Of a DNA stretch of 14,681 nt, positions 1-6,239 are shown piece after piece. Location of the stretch: positions 1-14,681 of the forward strand of contig JBAROU010000258.1 of the NCBI GenBank assembly GCA_049642385.1, read 5' to 3'. This DNA comes from JBAROU01 sp049642385 (GTDB taxonomy: Bacteria; Chloroflexota; Dehalococcoidia; DSTF01; RBG-16-68-14). The position numbers and the translations under genes were made by a program. The first letter of the stretch is position 1. Each line of letters starts with the position of its first letter. The notes beneath the pieces are model-generated. The model was not told where the DNA came from, did not search any database, and saw nothing but the letters and a program-made list of their open reading frames with translations.

Positions 1-134
1 TTGTTCTTCAATTCGCGCTGGTAGACGGTCTGGGGCCACATGGTAGGGAACGACTGGCGCTCGATGTCAAGCACCTGGGGTATATCGCCCGGCTCCATGG
101 GGCGGAAGCGACAGCGAGCGGCAGCGATACGCAT
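1..134 (-). CDS. rimI: RimI-like ribosomal protein alanine N-acetyltransferase, N-terminal fragment
   Basis: The reverse strand from ATG 134 reads 44 residues to the window edge. It contains MEPGDIPQVLDIERQSFP followed by TMWPQTVYQRELKN. This is the conserved N-terminus of RimI-type GNAT enzymes (x-x-D-I-x-x-V-x-x-I-E-x-x-S-F-P-x-x-W, then Y-x-x-E-L). RimI acetylates the N-terminal alanine of ribosomal protein S18 using acetyl-CoA in the cytoplasm; that role is family knowledge. The catalytic and acetyl-CoA domains lie outside the window. An AAGGAAA ribosome-binding site at 137-143 supports the start, with an internal ATG at residue 13 as the alternative. The gene is divergent from the ABC exporter operon. 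Other GNAT subfamilies cannot be fully excluded from 44 residues. Confidence 0.72.
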   Translation of the reverse strand, partial: MRIAAARCRFRPMEPGDIPQVLDIERQSFPTMWPQTVYQRELKN

Positions 135-168
135 GGTTTCCTTGCCTACTTAGGGTGGCAAACGCCCC

Positions 169-177
169 ATTCTAGCA
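169..177 (-). promoter_or_regulatory. Extended -10 promoter of the rimI-like gene
   Basis: The minus strand reads TGCTAGAAT, which matches the extended -10 consensus (TGn followed by TATAAT with one change). No convincing -35 lies 17-18 bp upstream, which extended -10 promoters tolerate. A start near 162 would give a leader of about 28 nt that includes the AAGGAAA site. Confidence 0.5.
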
Positions 178-216
178 CGTGAGATAAGGAAACATCTGTA
201 CTGTAGTTGGTCAAAC

Positions 217-245
217 TTGACGTTAGCGTAAAGATAAGGTACACT
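217..245 (+). promoter_or_regulatory. Sigma70-type promoter of the ABC exporter operon
   Basis: TTGACG (217-222), a 17-bp spacer and TACACT (240-245) form a strong consensus-like promoter. The predicted transcription start is about 252-254. It lies downstream of the TTG at 207, so it argues against translation from that codon and for ATG 261 or 273. Confidence 0.62.
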
Positions 246-260
246 CCCGCTTACTCGACC

Positions 261-2102
261 ATGCGTTCTCGGATGCACAGCCGCACAGCACCAATTCTGG
301 TGCGCCTGATGTCGTTCGCGGTCCCCTACTGGCGCAACGTGATCGTGGCGTGGATCTGCGTCGCGGGATCAGCCGCGTTTGTGCTCGCCCTGCCCATTTT
401 CATCAGGTACGCAATCGACGACGGGCTCAACATGAAGCTGATCGGCGGCCACCTTGTGGCGACCGGGAGCAAAGATAAGCTTATCATCTACGGCGCGTTA
501 GTCATCGCCTCGTCGGCGTTTCGAGGCGCCTTCGCGTACGGCCAGACATACTTCGGTGAGTGGATCTCGCAGCGAGTCGCCTACGACATCCGCAACGCGA
601 TCTACAATCACCTCCAGCGCTTGAGCTTCGCATATCACGACAAGGCCCAAACCGGGCAGATCATGTCGCGCGCGACGCAGGACGTGGAAGGTGTGCGGAT
701 GTTCATCAGCATGGGCGTCCTGCGCCTGATGTACCTGATTGTCCTGCTCCTCGCTGTGCTGATCTTCATGGTGACCACGAACTGGCTGCTCGCGCTCGTG
801 TCGTGGGTGTTCTTACCGATCGTCGCCATCCGTTCCATTCAGGTGAGCAGCACCCTACGCCCGATCTGGATGCGCGTGCAGGACCTCCAGGGTCGCATGG
901 GCGCCGTGCTGCAAGAGAACCTCTCCGGCATGCGCGTGGTGAAGGCCTTCGGACGTGAACGCGAGGAGGGGATCAAGTTCGCCAAGGAGGCGAAAGACCT
1001 GTTCGACGAATCCTATCGCACGAACCAGATCCAGGCGTTCAACACGCCCCTCATGACGGGCGTCTGGCTGCTTTCGATGGTGGCGGTGGCCTGGGTGGGC
1101 GGCTGGCAGATCCAGAACGGCACGCTCACCATCGGCGAGCTCTCCCAGTTCGTGCTGTTCATCACCATGCTCCAGATGCCCGTGCGCAGCCTGGGCTGGA
1201 TTGTGACGCTGTTCGCGCGGGCGCAATCCACCGGCCAACGGATCTACGACATCCTTGACGCCGAATCCGCCGTGCAGGAGAAGACAGCCGCGGCGGAGCT
1301 CACGGCGGTGCGCGGCCACGTCCGATTCGACGGCGTGTCATTCTCCTACGACGCGATCAGCCCGGTGCTGCGCAACATTGACATCGATGCGGAGCCGGGC
1401 CAGATGATCGCGCTGCTGGGCCCAACGGGCTCCGGCAAGAGCACCGTCGTAAACCTGATGCCGCGCTTCTACGACGCCACGGGCGGCGTGATCAGCATCG
1501 ATGACATCGACATCCGCGACGTGACGCTGGCGTCACTGCGGCGGAACATCGGCATCGTGCAGCAGGACGTCTTCCTGTTTTCAGCCACGGTGCGGGACAA
1601 CATCGCCTACGGCGCAACCGGCGCTACGCAGGAGGAGATCGAGCGCGTCTCCAAGGCCGCGCGCATCCACGACTTTGTCATGACGATGCCGGCGGGCTAC
1701 GACACCTGGGTCGGCGAGCGCGGCGTCACGCTTTCGGGGGGCCAGCGCCAGCGTCTGTCCATGGCGCGGACGCTCCTGATGGACCCGCGTATCTTGATCT
1801 TCGATGACTCCACCTCGAGCGTAGACACCGAGACCGAGCACCTGATCCAGCAAGCCCTGGCCGAGCTGATGAAGGGCCGCACCACGTTCGTCATCGCGCA
1901 GCGGCTGCGCACGGTGAAGGCCGCCCACCAGATCCTCGTGCTCCAGGAGGGGCGCATCGTCCAGCAAGGTCGTCACGACGAGCTGCTGGAGGAGGATGGC
2001 CTCTACCGTCAGATCTACGACCTGGAGCTGCGCGACCAGGAAGAAGCGTTCGAGCAGGCGCGCGCGGCAGGCATCGAGCCGGCGCCGGCGACAGCAGGAT
2101 AA
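261..2102 (+). CDS. ABC exporter subunit A (degenerate-site half of a heterodimer)
   Basis: A half-size ABC exporter of 613 residues. The membrane domain has about six helices (near residues 25-48, 75-95, 150-172, 174-192, 265-283, 300-320), and the ATPase domain spans roughly 350-585. Visible motifs are Walker A GPTGSGKST (387-395), Q-loop QQDVFLF, signature LSGGQ (491-495) and Walker B ILIFDD. The catalytic Glu is replaced by Asp516, and the switch His by Gln547 (IAQRLRTV). These changes are typical of the degenerate subunit in heterodimeric exporters such as TM287/TM288 and BmrCD. The ORF extends to TTG 207, but a promoter sits inside that extension and no well-placed Shine-Dalgarno serves it, so I start at ATG 261 (273 is possible). 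The stop lies 13 nt before the partner gene. Substrate is unknown; a lipid or drug is inferred from the family. Confidence 0.9.
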   Translation: MRSRMHSRTAPILVRLMSFAVPYWRNVIVAWICVAGSAAFVLALPIFIRYAIDDGLNMKLIGGHLVATGSKDKLIIYGALVIASSAFRGAFAYGQTYFGEWISQRVAYDIRNAIYNHLQRLSFAYHDKAQTGQIMSRATQDVEGVRMFISMGVLRLMYLIVLLLAVLIFMVTTNWLLALVSWVFLPIVAIRSIQVSSTLRPIWMRVQDLQGRMGAVLQENLSGMRVVKAFGREREEGIKFAKEAKDLFDESYRTNQIQAFNTPLMTGVWLLSMVAVAWVGGWQIQNGTLTIGELSQFVLFITMLQMPVRSLGWIVTLFARAQSTGQRIYDILDAESAVQEKTAAAELTAVRGHVRFDGVSFSYDAISPVLRNIDIDAEPGQMIALLGPTGSGKSTVVNLMPRFYDATGGVISIDDIDIRDVTLASLRRNIGIVQQDVFLFSATVRDNIAYGATGATQEEIERVSKAARIHDFVMTMPAGYDTWVGERGVTLSGGQRQRLSMARTLLMDPRILIFDDSTSSVDTETEHLIQQALAELMKGRTTFVIAQRLRTVKAAHQILVLQEGRIVQQGRHDELLEEDGLYRQIYDLELRDQEEAFEQARAAGIEPAPATAG

Positions 2103-2115
2103 CGACAGGAGCGAG

Positions 2116-4029
2116 ATGGCGTACTGGGGCGGAGCGTCAGCGGGTGGCTGGAGTGGCGGCGGAATGGGCATGGGCCCACAGCGCCTGCGCCGCTCAATGG
2201 ACAACTGGGAAGACGACGAGTACGGGTCGCTCTATAACCACCGCGTGATGCGGCGGATGGTCCCCTACTTGCGTCCGTTCAAACGCCGGGCGACGTTCGC
2301 CGTCTTCGGCATGATCGTGTACATCGCCACTCGTCAGCTCCAGCCGCTGATCATCGGCAACCTCATCGATCACGCAGGCGCCGGCGATATGGGCGGCGTC
2401 AACCAGGCCGGCTTCGTCTTCCTGTTCCTGGTTCTCGCGTCGTGGGCATCCCAATTCATGCAGCTGGCCATGACGGGGTGGATCGGACACCGAGTCCTGT
2501 TCACGCTGCGCACGCAGATGTTCAACCACCTCCAGAAGCTTTCGCTGCGCTTCTACGACAACAACGAGGTGGGCCGCGTGATGTCACGCATCACCAGCGA
2601 CGTGTCGACGCTCCAGGACTTGCTTACCAGCGGCATGCTGACGATTATGGCGGACTTCTTTGGACTCTTTCTGCTAATCGGCCTGATGCTCTACAAAGAC
2701 GTGGAGATGGCGCTCATCACGTTCGCGATCGTGCCGCTGCTGATCGGTGGCATGGTCATCTGGCAGATGTACGCGCGGCGGGCGTTCGTTCGCGTGCGCC
2801 AGGCGATCGCCGTCGTGAACGCGAACTTGCAGGAGAACGTTTCTGGCGTGCGCGTCATCCAGAGCCTCTCGCGCGAGTCAGAGAACTCGCGCCAGTTCGA
2901 CAACGTGAACCGCAACAACCTGGACGCGAACGTCTACGCGGGCCGCGTGACTGCCGCAGTGATGCCGATGGTGGAGCTGACGGTGTCGATCGCGACGGCG
3001 CTGGTGATCATCTACGGCGGTTTCCAGGTGTTCGACGGCCACATGACGCTGGGGACAATGACGTTCTTCGCGCTGTCCGTCCAGCGCTTCTACGAGCCGA
3101 TCCGAGACCTGGTGCTGCAGTACACCCAGATCCAGCGCGCCATGGCGGGCGGTGAGCGCATTTTCGAGGTGCTGGACACCGAGCCGGAGATCCAGGACGC
3201 CGAGGACGCCATCGAGCTGGACGACATCCGCGGCGAGGTGGACTTCGAGGACGTCACACACGAGTACGTCGAAGGCCAGCCCGTGCTGGTCGACTTCAAC
3301 ATCCACGTCAAGCCAGGCGAGACGATCGCCCTGGTTGGGCCAACGGGCGCGGGAAAGACCACGGTCACCGCGCTCGTCGCGCGCTTCTACGACGTGACGC
3401 ACGGCCGCATCCTGATCGACGGGCACGACGTGCGCCACATCAAACGCCAGTCGCTATCCCAGCGCATGGGGCTGGTGCTCCAGGAGCCCTTCCTCTTTTC
3501 CGGCACCGTCACGTCGAACATCCGCTTCGGCCGACCGAACGCGAGCCAGGAGGACGTGGAGCGCGCGGCGAAAGCCGTGGGCGCCCACGACTTCATCATG
3601 CGACTGGAGAACGGCTACGAAACGATGCTGCACGAGCGCGGCCAGAACATCTCGGTCGGCCAGCGACAGCTCGTTAGCTTCGCGCGCGCGGTGGTATCCG
3701 ACCCACGCATCCTCATCCTCGACGAAGCGACGGCGAACGTCGACACGCGTACCGAGGCGGTGATCCAGAAGGCGCTGGCCGATATGCTCCAGCACCGCAC
3801 CTCGTTCGTCATCGCGCACCGGCTGTCGACGATTCGTAACGCGGACCGCGTGATTGTGATGGAGCACGGACGCATCGCGGAGCTGGGCACGCACGACGAG
3901 TTGCTGGCGCTGAACGGCCTCTACGCTCGCCTCTACCGGATGACGTATCAGGACGGCGACGGCAAGAACGGCCACGATGGCCACGGCGAGGCGGCGTTTG
4001 CCGGCCAGCCGCACCCCGCGGCAACGTAG
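2116..4029 (+). CDS. ABC exporter subunit B (catalytic half of a heterodimer)
   Basis: A half-size ABC exporter of 637 residues. The Gly/Met-rich start (MAYWGGASAGGWSGGG) is followed by a six-helix membrane domain (about 50-340) and an ATPase domain (about 375-615). Walker A is GPTGAGKTT (408-416). Walker B ILILDE carries the catalytic Glu537, and the switch His568 is present (IAHRLSTI). The signature is ISVGQ (512-516) rather than LSGGQ. This is the expected complement of the upstream subunit: its deviant signature faces the degenerate Asp/Gln site, and its intact Glu/His faces the partner's LSGGQ. The frame is open upstream into the previous gene, but AGGAG (2107-2111) before ATG 2116 and the loss of family resemblance upstream set the start. 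It is co-transcribed with subunit A, 13 nt apart. The C-terminus ends in a Gly/His-rich tail. It acts in the cytoplasmic membrane; the cargo is unknown. Confidence 0.9.
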   Translation: MAYWGGASAGGWSGGGMGMGPQRLRRSMDNWEDDEYGSLYNHRVMRRMVPYLRPFKRRATFAVFGMIVYIATRQLQPLIIGNLIDHAGAGDMGGVNQAGFVFLFLVLASWASQFMQLAMTGWIGHRVLFTLRTQMFNHLQKLSLRFYDNNEVGRVMSRITSDVSTLQDLLTSGMLTIMADFFGLFLLIGLMLYKDVEMALITFAIVPLLIGGMVIWQMYARRAFVRVRQAIAVVNANLQENVSGVRVIQSLSRESENSRQFDNVNRNNLDANVYAGRVTAAVMPMVELTVSIATALVIIYGGFQVFDGHMTLGTMTFFALSVQRFYEPIRDLVLQYTQIQRAMAGGERIFEVLDTEPEIQDAEDAIELDDIRGEVDFEDVTHEYVEGQPVLVDFNIHVKPGETIALVGPTGAGKTTVTALVARFYDVTHGRILIDGHDVRHIKRQSLSQRMGLVLQEPFLFSGTVTSNIRFGRPNASQEDVERAAKAVGAHDFIMRLENGYETMLHERGQNISVGQRQLVSFARAVVSDPRILILDEATANVDTRTEAVIQKALADMLQHRTSFVIAHRLSTIRNADRVIVMEHGRIAELGTHDELLALNGLYARLYRMTYQDGDGKNGHDGHGEAAFAGQPHPAAT

Positions 4030-4034
4030 GCAGT

Positions 4035-4550
4035 CTAGGTTCGACTCCAGCTGTCCCTTGTCATCGCGAACACCAACCGCTCACCGCGTTCCCCGTCCTC
4101 CATACACCCCGCCCGCTGAGCGACGCGCTGCGAGGCCTCGTTGGCCGGATCCATGAAGATCTCAATGCGCTCGAGCGGGAGCGACGCGAATCCCCAGCGC
4201 ATCACCGTGCGGACAGCATCTGTCGCAGCTCCACGACCGCGGGCTTCGGCCGCAAGCCAATATGAGACTTCGCCTGTATGACGGTCAGGCTCAGCAACGA
4301 CCAGTGAGATATTGCCGAGGAGCATGCCAGTCGCGGCGTCGGTGATGGCGAATCCGGCGTACGTAGGTTCCCGCAGCTGTTCCTCGATGGCGCGCCGAAC
4401 GTCGTCCGGCGTCAGGTCACGCGGCTCCGTCGTCCAGCGAAGGACCTCTTCGTCGCGGGCGGACACGTACCATTCCGCGTCGTCCGGCTGCCATGTGCGG
4501 AGCGCTACGGTCGCCCCGCGCAGAGGTCGTATTGGGAGGGGGACCAGCAT
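4035..4550 (-). CDS. GNAT family N-acetyltransferase, RimJ/RimL type
   Basis: A 171-residue single-domain GNAT protein, normal length for the RimJ/RimL-like group. The opening pattern ATVALRTWQPDDAEWY is the usual first strand and helix. GEVSYWLAAEARGRGAATDAV (about 93-113) holds the acetyl-CoA pyrophosphate-binding loop R-G-R-G-A-A, and PANEASQRVAQRAGC matches the C-terminal N-x-A-S-x-x-V-x-x-x-x-G motif. GGAAG lies 6 nt before ATG 4550 and supports the start. It converges on the ABC operon with only 5 nt between stops and no obvious terminator. It probably acetylates a protein N-terminus or a small amine; the substrate cannot be told from sequence. Confidence 0.88.
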   Translation of the reverse strand: MLVPLPIRPLRGATVALRTWQPDDAEWYVSARDEEVLRWTTEPRDLTPDDVRRAIEEQLREPTYAGFAITDAATGMLLGNISLVVAEPDRHTGEVSYWLAAEARGRGAATDAVRTVMRWGFASLPLERIEIFMDPANEASQRVAQRAGCMEDGERGERLVFAMTRDSWSRT

Positions 4551-4628
4551 TGCACACTTCCAGCCTAACAGCGGCGGCCCGGGCGCAACTCAGCCATCGA
4601 GGGCATGGTAACACGGAGAGGCGTTTTC

Positions 4629-4658
4629 TTGACCGCGCAAAGAATCGTCCGATACTAT
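4629..4658 (+). promoter_or_regulatory. Promoter of the tRNA cluster
   Basis: TTGACC (4629-4634), an 18-bp spacer and TACTAT (4653-4658) precede tRNA-Val. The predicted start is near 4665, about 9 nt before the mature tRNA 5' end. The position and match are what a stable-RNA promoter should show. Confidence 0.65.
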
Positions 4659-4673
4659 TCGTGTGCCGTCCGA

Positions 4674-4749
4674 GGGCGATTAGCTCAGTGGCTAGAGCGC
4701 TTCCTTCACACGGAAGAGGTCGCAGGTTCAAGTCCTGCATCGCCCACCA
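4674..4749 (+). tRNA. tRNA-Val (anticodon CAC), CCA encoded
   Basis: Full cloverleaf: acceptor GGGCGAT pairs with ATCGCCC, the D arm is GCTC/GAGC, the anticodon stem CTTCC/GGAAG carries loop TTCACAC, and the T arm GCAGG/CCTGC carries TTCAAGT. Discriminator A and CCA are encoded. Anticodon CAC reads GTG (Val). It is the first gene of the cluster, 10 nt before tRNA-Leu. Confidence 0.96.
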
Positions 4750-4759
4750 TTGAACATAC

Positions 4760-4845
4760 GCCGAAGTGGTGGAATGGCAGACACGCTGCGTTCAGGGCGC
4801 AGTGCTCGCAAGGGCGTGTGGGTTCAAATCCCACCTTCGGCACCA
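4760..4845 (+). tRNA. tRNA-Leu (anticodon CAG), CCA encoded
   Basis: A class II tRNA of 86 nt. Acceptor GCCGAAG pairs with CTTCGGC. The anticodon stem CTGCG/CGCAG carries loop TTCAGGG. The long variable arm is folded by GCTC/GGGC around GCAA, and the T arm is GTGGG/CCCAC with loop TTCAAAT. Anticodon CAG reads CTG (Leu). Confidence 0.96.
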
Positions 4846-4887
4846 CCTTGACGAATACGGAGCGGGGATGAGCCTCGCTCCTGACGC

Positions 4888-4938
4888 GCGCTCGTAGCTC
4901 AGTGGATAGAGCGGTCGCCTGAGGCGACAGGTTGTGGG
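4888..4938 (+). pseudogene. Truncated tRNA-Arg-like pseudogene (5' part only)
   Basis: The first 25 nt match the intact tRNA-Arg at 4967 except for one missing D-loop base: acceptor GCGCTCG, TA, GCTC, D loop, GAGC. The anticodon arm GTCGC/GCGAC encloses only 5 nt (CTGAG) instead of 7. Homology stops after the first T-stem strand GTGGG. The T loop, the 3' T stem and the 3' acceptor strand are absent, so it cannot form a mature tRNA. It is a decayed or recombined gene inside the tRNA operon. Confidence 0.75.
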
Positions 4939-4948
4939 CGGCGCAGCG

Positions 4949-4957
4949 TGCTAGCAT
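4949..4957 (+). promoter_or_regulatory. Possible extended -10 promoter for tRNA-Arg
   Basis: TGCTAGCAT fits the extended -10 pattern TGnTAnnnT and ends 9 nt before tRNA-Arg, so transcription would begin about 2-3 nt ahead of the mature 5' end. The only -35-like hexamer nearby (TTGTGG at 4932) is too close at 14 bp. It would give tRNA-Arg a promoter independent of the cluster. Confidence 0.35.
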
Positions 4958-4966
4958 AGAAGACAC

Positions 4967-5043
4967 GCGCTCGTAGCTCAGCTGGATAGAGCGCAGGCTT
5001 GCGGAGCCTGAGGTCGTGGGTTCAAGTCCCGCCGAGCGCACCA
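4967..5043 (+). tRNA. tRNA-Arg (anticodon GCG), CCA encoded
   Basis: Full cloverleaf: acceptor GCGCTCG pairs with CGAGCGC, and the D arm is GCTC/GAGC with GGA in the loop (A20 is the usual arginine identity base). The anticodon stem CAGGC/GCCTG carries loop TTGCGGA, and the T arm is GTGGG/CCCGC with TTCAAGT. Discriminator A and CCA are encoded. The anticodon reads GCG (decodes CGC). Most bacteria use ACG, with A34 converted to inosine, for this box. Its 3' half is duplicated at 6131-6191. Confidence 0.93.
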
Positions 5044-5073
5044 CTTCTTCACACCACCAGATCCCGCACTCCT

Positions 5074-5078
5074 GGAGG
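5074..5078 (+). promoter_or_regulatory. Ribosome-binding site that sets the mdh start at CTG
   Basis: GGAGG lies 8 nt upstream of CTG 5087 and in front of the complete malate dehydrogenase N-terminus. It is the only Shine-Dalgarno-like site in the region, and no ATG, GTG or TTG occurs in frame between the upstream stop at 5009 and GTG 5135. Confidence 0.6.
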
Positions 5079-5086
5079 TCGTCTCG

Positions 5087-6121
5087 CTGAATCCTCCACC
5101 CTTAACTGTCGCAGTCACAGGTTCCGCAGGGCAGGTGGGGTATAACCTTGTCTTCCGGATCGCTGCGGGGGAAATGTTCGGCAACGACGTGCCGATTCGC
5201 CTACGGCTCCATGAACTGGAGCCAGTCGCTCGGAGTGAAAAAGGCTACGCTGAAGGTAAGGTCTGGGCGCTCGACGCGCTTGCAATGGAGATCGGGGACT
5301 GTGCCTTTCCGTTACTACGGGATATGACGCTGACAAGCGACTTCAATGACGTCTTTGATGGTTGTTCTTGGGCGATAGTCCTCGGTGCAGTGCCGCGCCG
5401 CCAGGGCATGGAGCGCCGCGATTTGGTGCAGGCAAACGCTCCGACCTTCGCGCCACTTGGTGCGGCAATCGGCCGGCGCGCTGCCCCAGACGTGCGCATC
5501 TGCGTGGTCGGAAACCCTTCTAACACCAACTGCCTTATCGCGCGCGAAAACGCTCCTGATGTTCCGTCAGACCGATGGTTTTCGATGATGACTTTGGACG
5601 CGAACCGCGCGACGAGCGCCTTGGCAACCCGGGCGGGCGTCCACGTAACCGAGGTCTCCAACGTCTGCGTCTGGGGGAACCACTCAGCTACCCAGTTCCC
5701 GGATGCATGGAACGCCAAGATAGGCGGCAAGCCGGCGCCCGACGTGATCGCTGATGACGCATGGCTCAAGGAGAAGTTCGTGCCCTTCATTCAGAACCGT
5801 GGCGCGGAGGTCATTGCCGCACGGGGCGCCTCAAGCGCGGCCAGTGCGGCTAGCGCGGTCATCGATATGGTGCAAGCCATTCGTTCGCCAACTCCGAAGG
5901 ACGACTGGGTCTCGCTGGGTGTCCGTGCTGGAGGCGAGTACGGCATTCCCGCTGGTCTCCAGTTTGGCCTGCCTGTCCAAAGTAGTGGTGAGACCTGGGA
6001 GGTAGCCGCAGGGATCGAACACGGGGAGTTCGCCCGCAGGATGATTCAAGCGAGCGCGGAGGACTTGCTGTCTGAAAGGCAAGCTGTCGAAGCTTACTTG
6101 CCGCGACAGTCGGTACGATAG
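5087..6121 (+). CDS. mdh: NAD-dependent malate dehydrogenase, probable CTG start
   Basis: Oxidises malate to oxaloacetate with NAD in the cytoplasm (TCA cycle). From CTG 5087 the protein has 344 residues and opens NPPPLTVAVTGSAGQVGYNLVF, containing the Rossmann motif G12-x-x-G15-x-x-G18. It resembles Thermus-type Mdh throughout: substrate-loop arginines in AVPRRQGMERRDL (101-113), GNPSNTN, catalytic Asp171 and Arg174 in TLDANRA, catalytic His199 in WGNHSATQFPD, then RGASSAASAASA and GEYGIPAG. All key residues are present, although TRLDHNRA of relatives is TLDANRA here. The only standard start (GTG 5135) would cut the NAD loop in half, so CTG after GGAGG is preferred. A mutated start or pseudogene is the alternative. 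The gene lies 43 nt after tRNA-Arg without its own clear promoter, so read-through from the tRNA cluster is likely. It is followed by a tRNA 3' fragment. GC appears a little lower than in its neighbours. Confidence 0.88.
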   Translation: MNPPPLTVAVTGSAGQVGYNLVFRIAAGEMFGNDVPIRLRLHELEPVARSEKGYAEGKVWALDALAMEIGDCAFPLLRDMTLTSDFNDVFDGCSWAIVLGAVPRRQGMERRDLVQANAPTFAPLGAAIGRRAAPDVRICVVGNPSNTNCLIARENAPDVPSDRWFSMMTLDANRATSALATRAGVHVTEVSNVCVWGNHSATQFPDAWNAKIGGKPAPDVIADDAWLKEKFVPFIQNRGAEVIAARGASSAASAASAVIDMVQAIRSPTPKDDWVSLGVRAGGEYGIPAGLQFGLPVQSSGETWEVAAGIEHGEFARRMIQASAEDLLSERQAVEAYLPRQSVR

Positions 6122-6130
6122 ACTAGGTAC

Positions 6131-6191
6131 GCTGAGGTCGTGGGTTCGGGCGGACGCCCGCCCGTCCGGGCGAGTCCCGCCGAGCGCGCCA
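6131..6191 (+). pseudogene. Displaced 3' half of tRNA-Arg, interrupted by a 24-nt insert
   Basis: GCTGAGGTCGTGGGTTC (6131-6147) and GAGTCCCGCCGAGCGCGCCA (6172-6191) repeat the 3' half of the intact tRNA-Arg(GCG) at 5006-5043, with one base changed in the terminal ACCA and one base dropped near the start. Between them, in the T loop, sit 24 extra bases (6148-6171). They are nearly all G/C and form two adjacent small hairpins (GGGC-GGAC-GCCC and GCCC-GTCC-GGGC). With the intact tRNA, this forms a direct repeat bracketing mdh, as left by integration into a tRNA 3' end. Confidence 0.7.
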
Positions 6192-6203
6192 CTCCGAGAT
6201 GAC

Positions 6204-6239
6204 AGCGGCAGGCCACACGGCCTGCCGCTTTGCTATTTT
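6204..6239 (+). terminator. Intrinsic terminator after mdh
   Basis: A perfect 11-bp stem, AGCGGCAGGCC (6204-6214) with GGCCTGCCGCT (6219-6229), encloses loop ACAC and is followed by TTTGCTATTTT on the plus strand. It would end transcripts from the tRNA/mdh unit. It also lies just past the stop of the convergent CoA-transferase gene, where it could act with a weaker tail. Confidence 0.7.

Noticed and set aside
5135..5137. GTG as the mdh start
   Set aside because: It removes the first two glycines of the NAD-binding G-x-x-G-x-x-G motif, which is intact in frame upstream.
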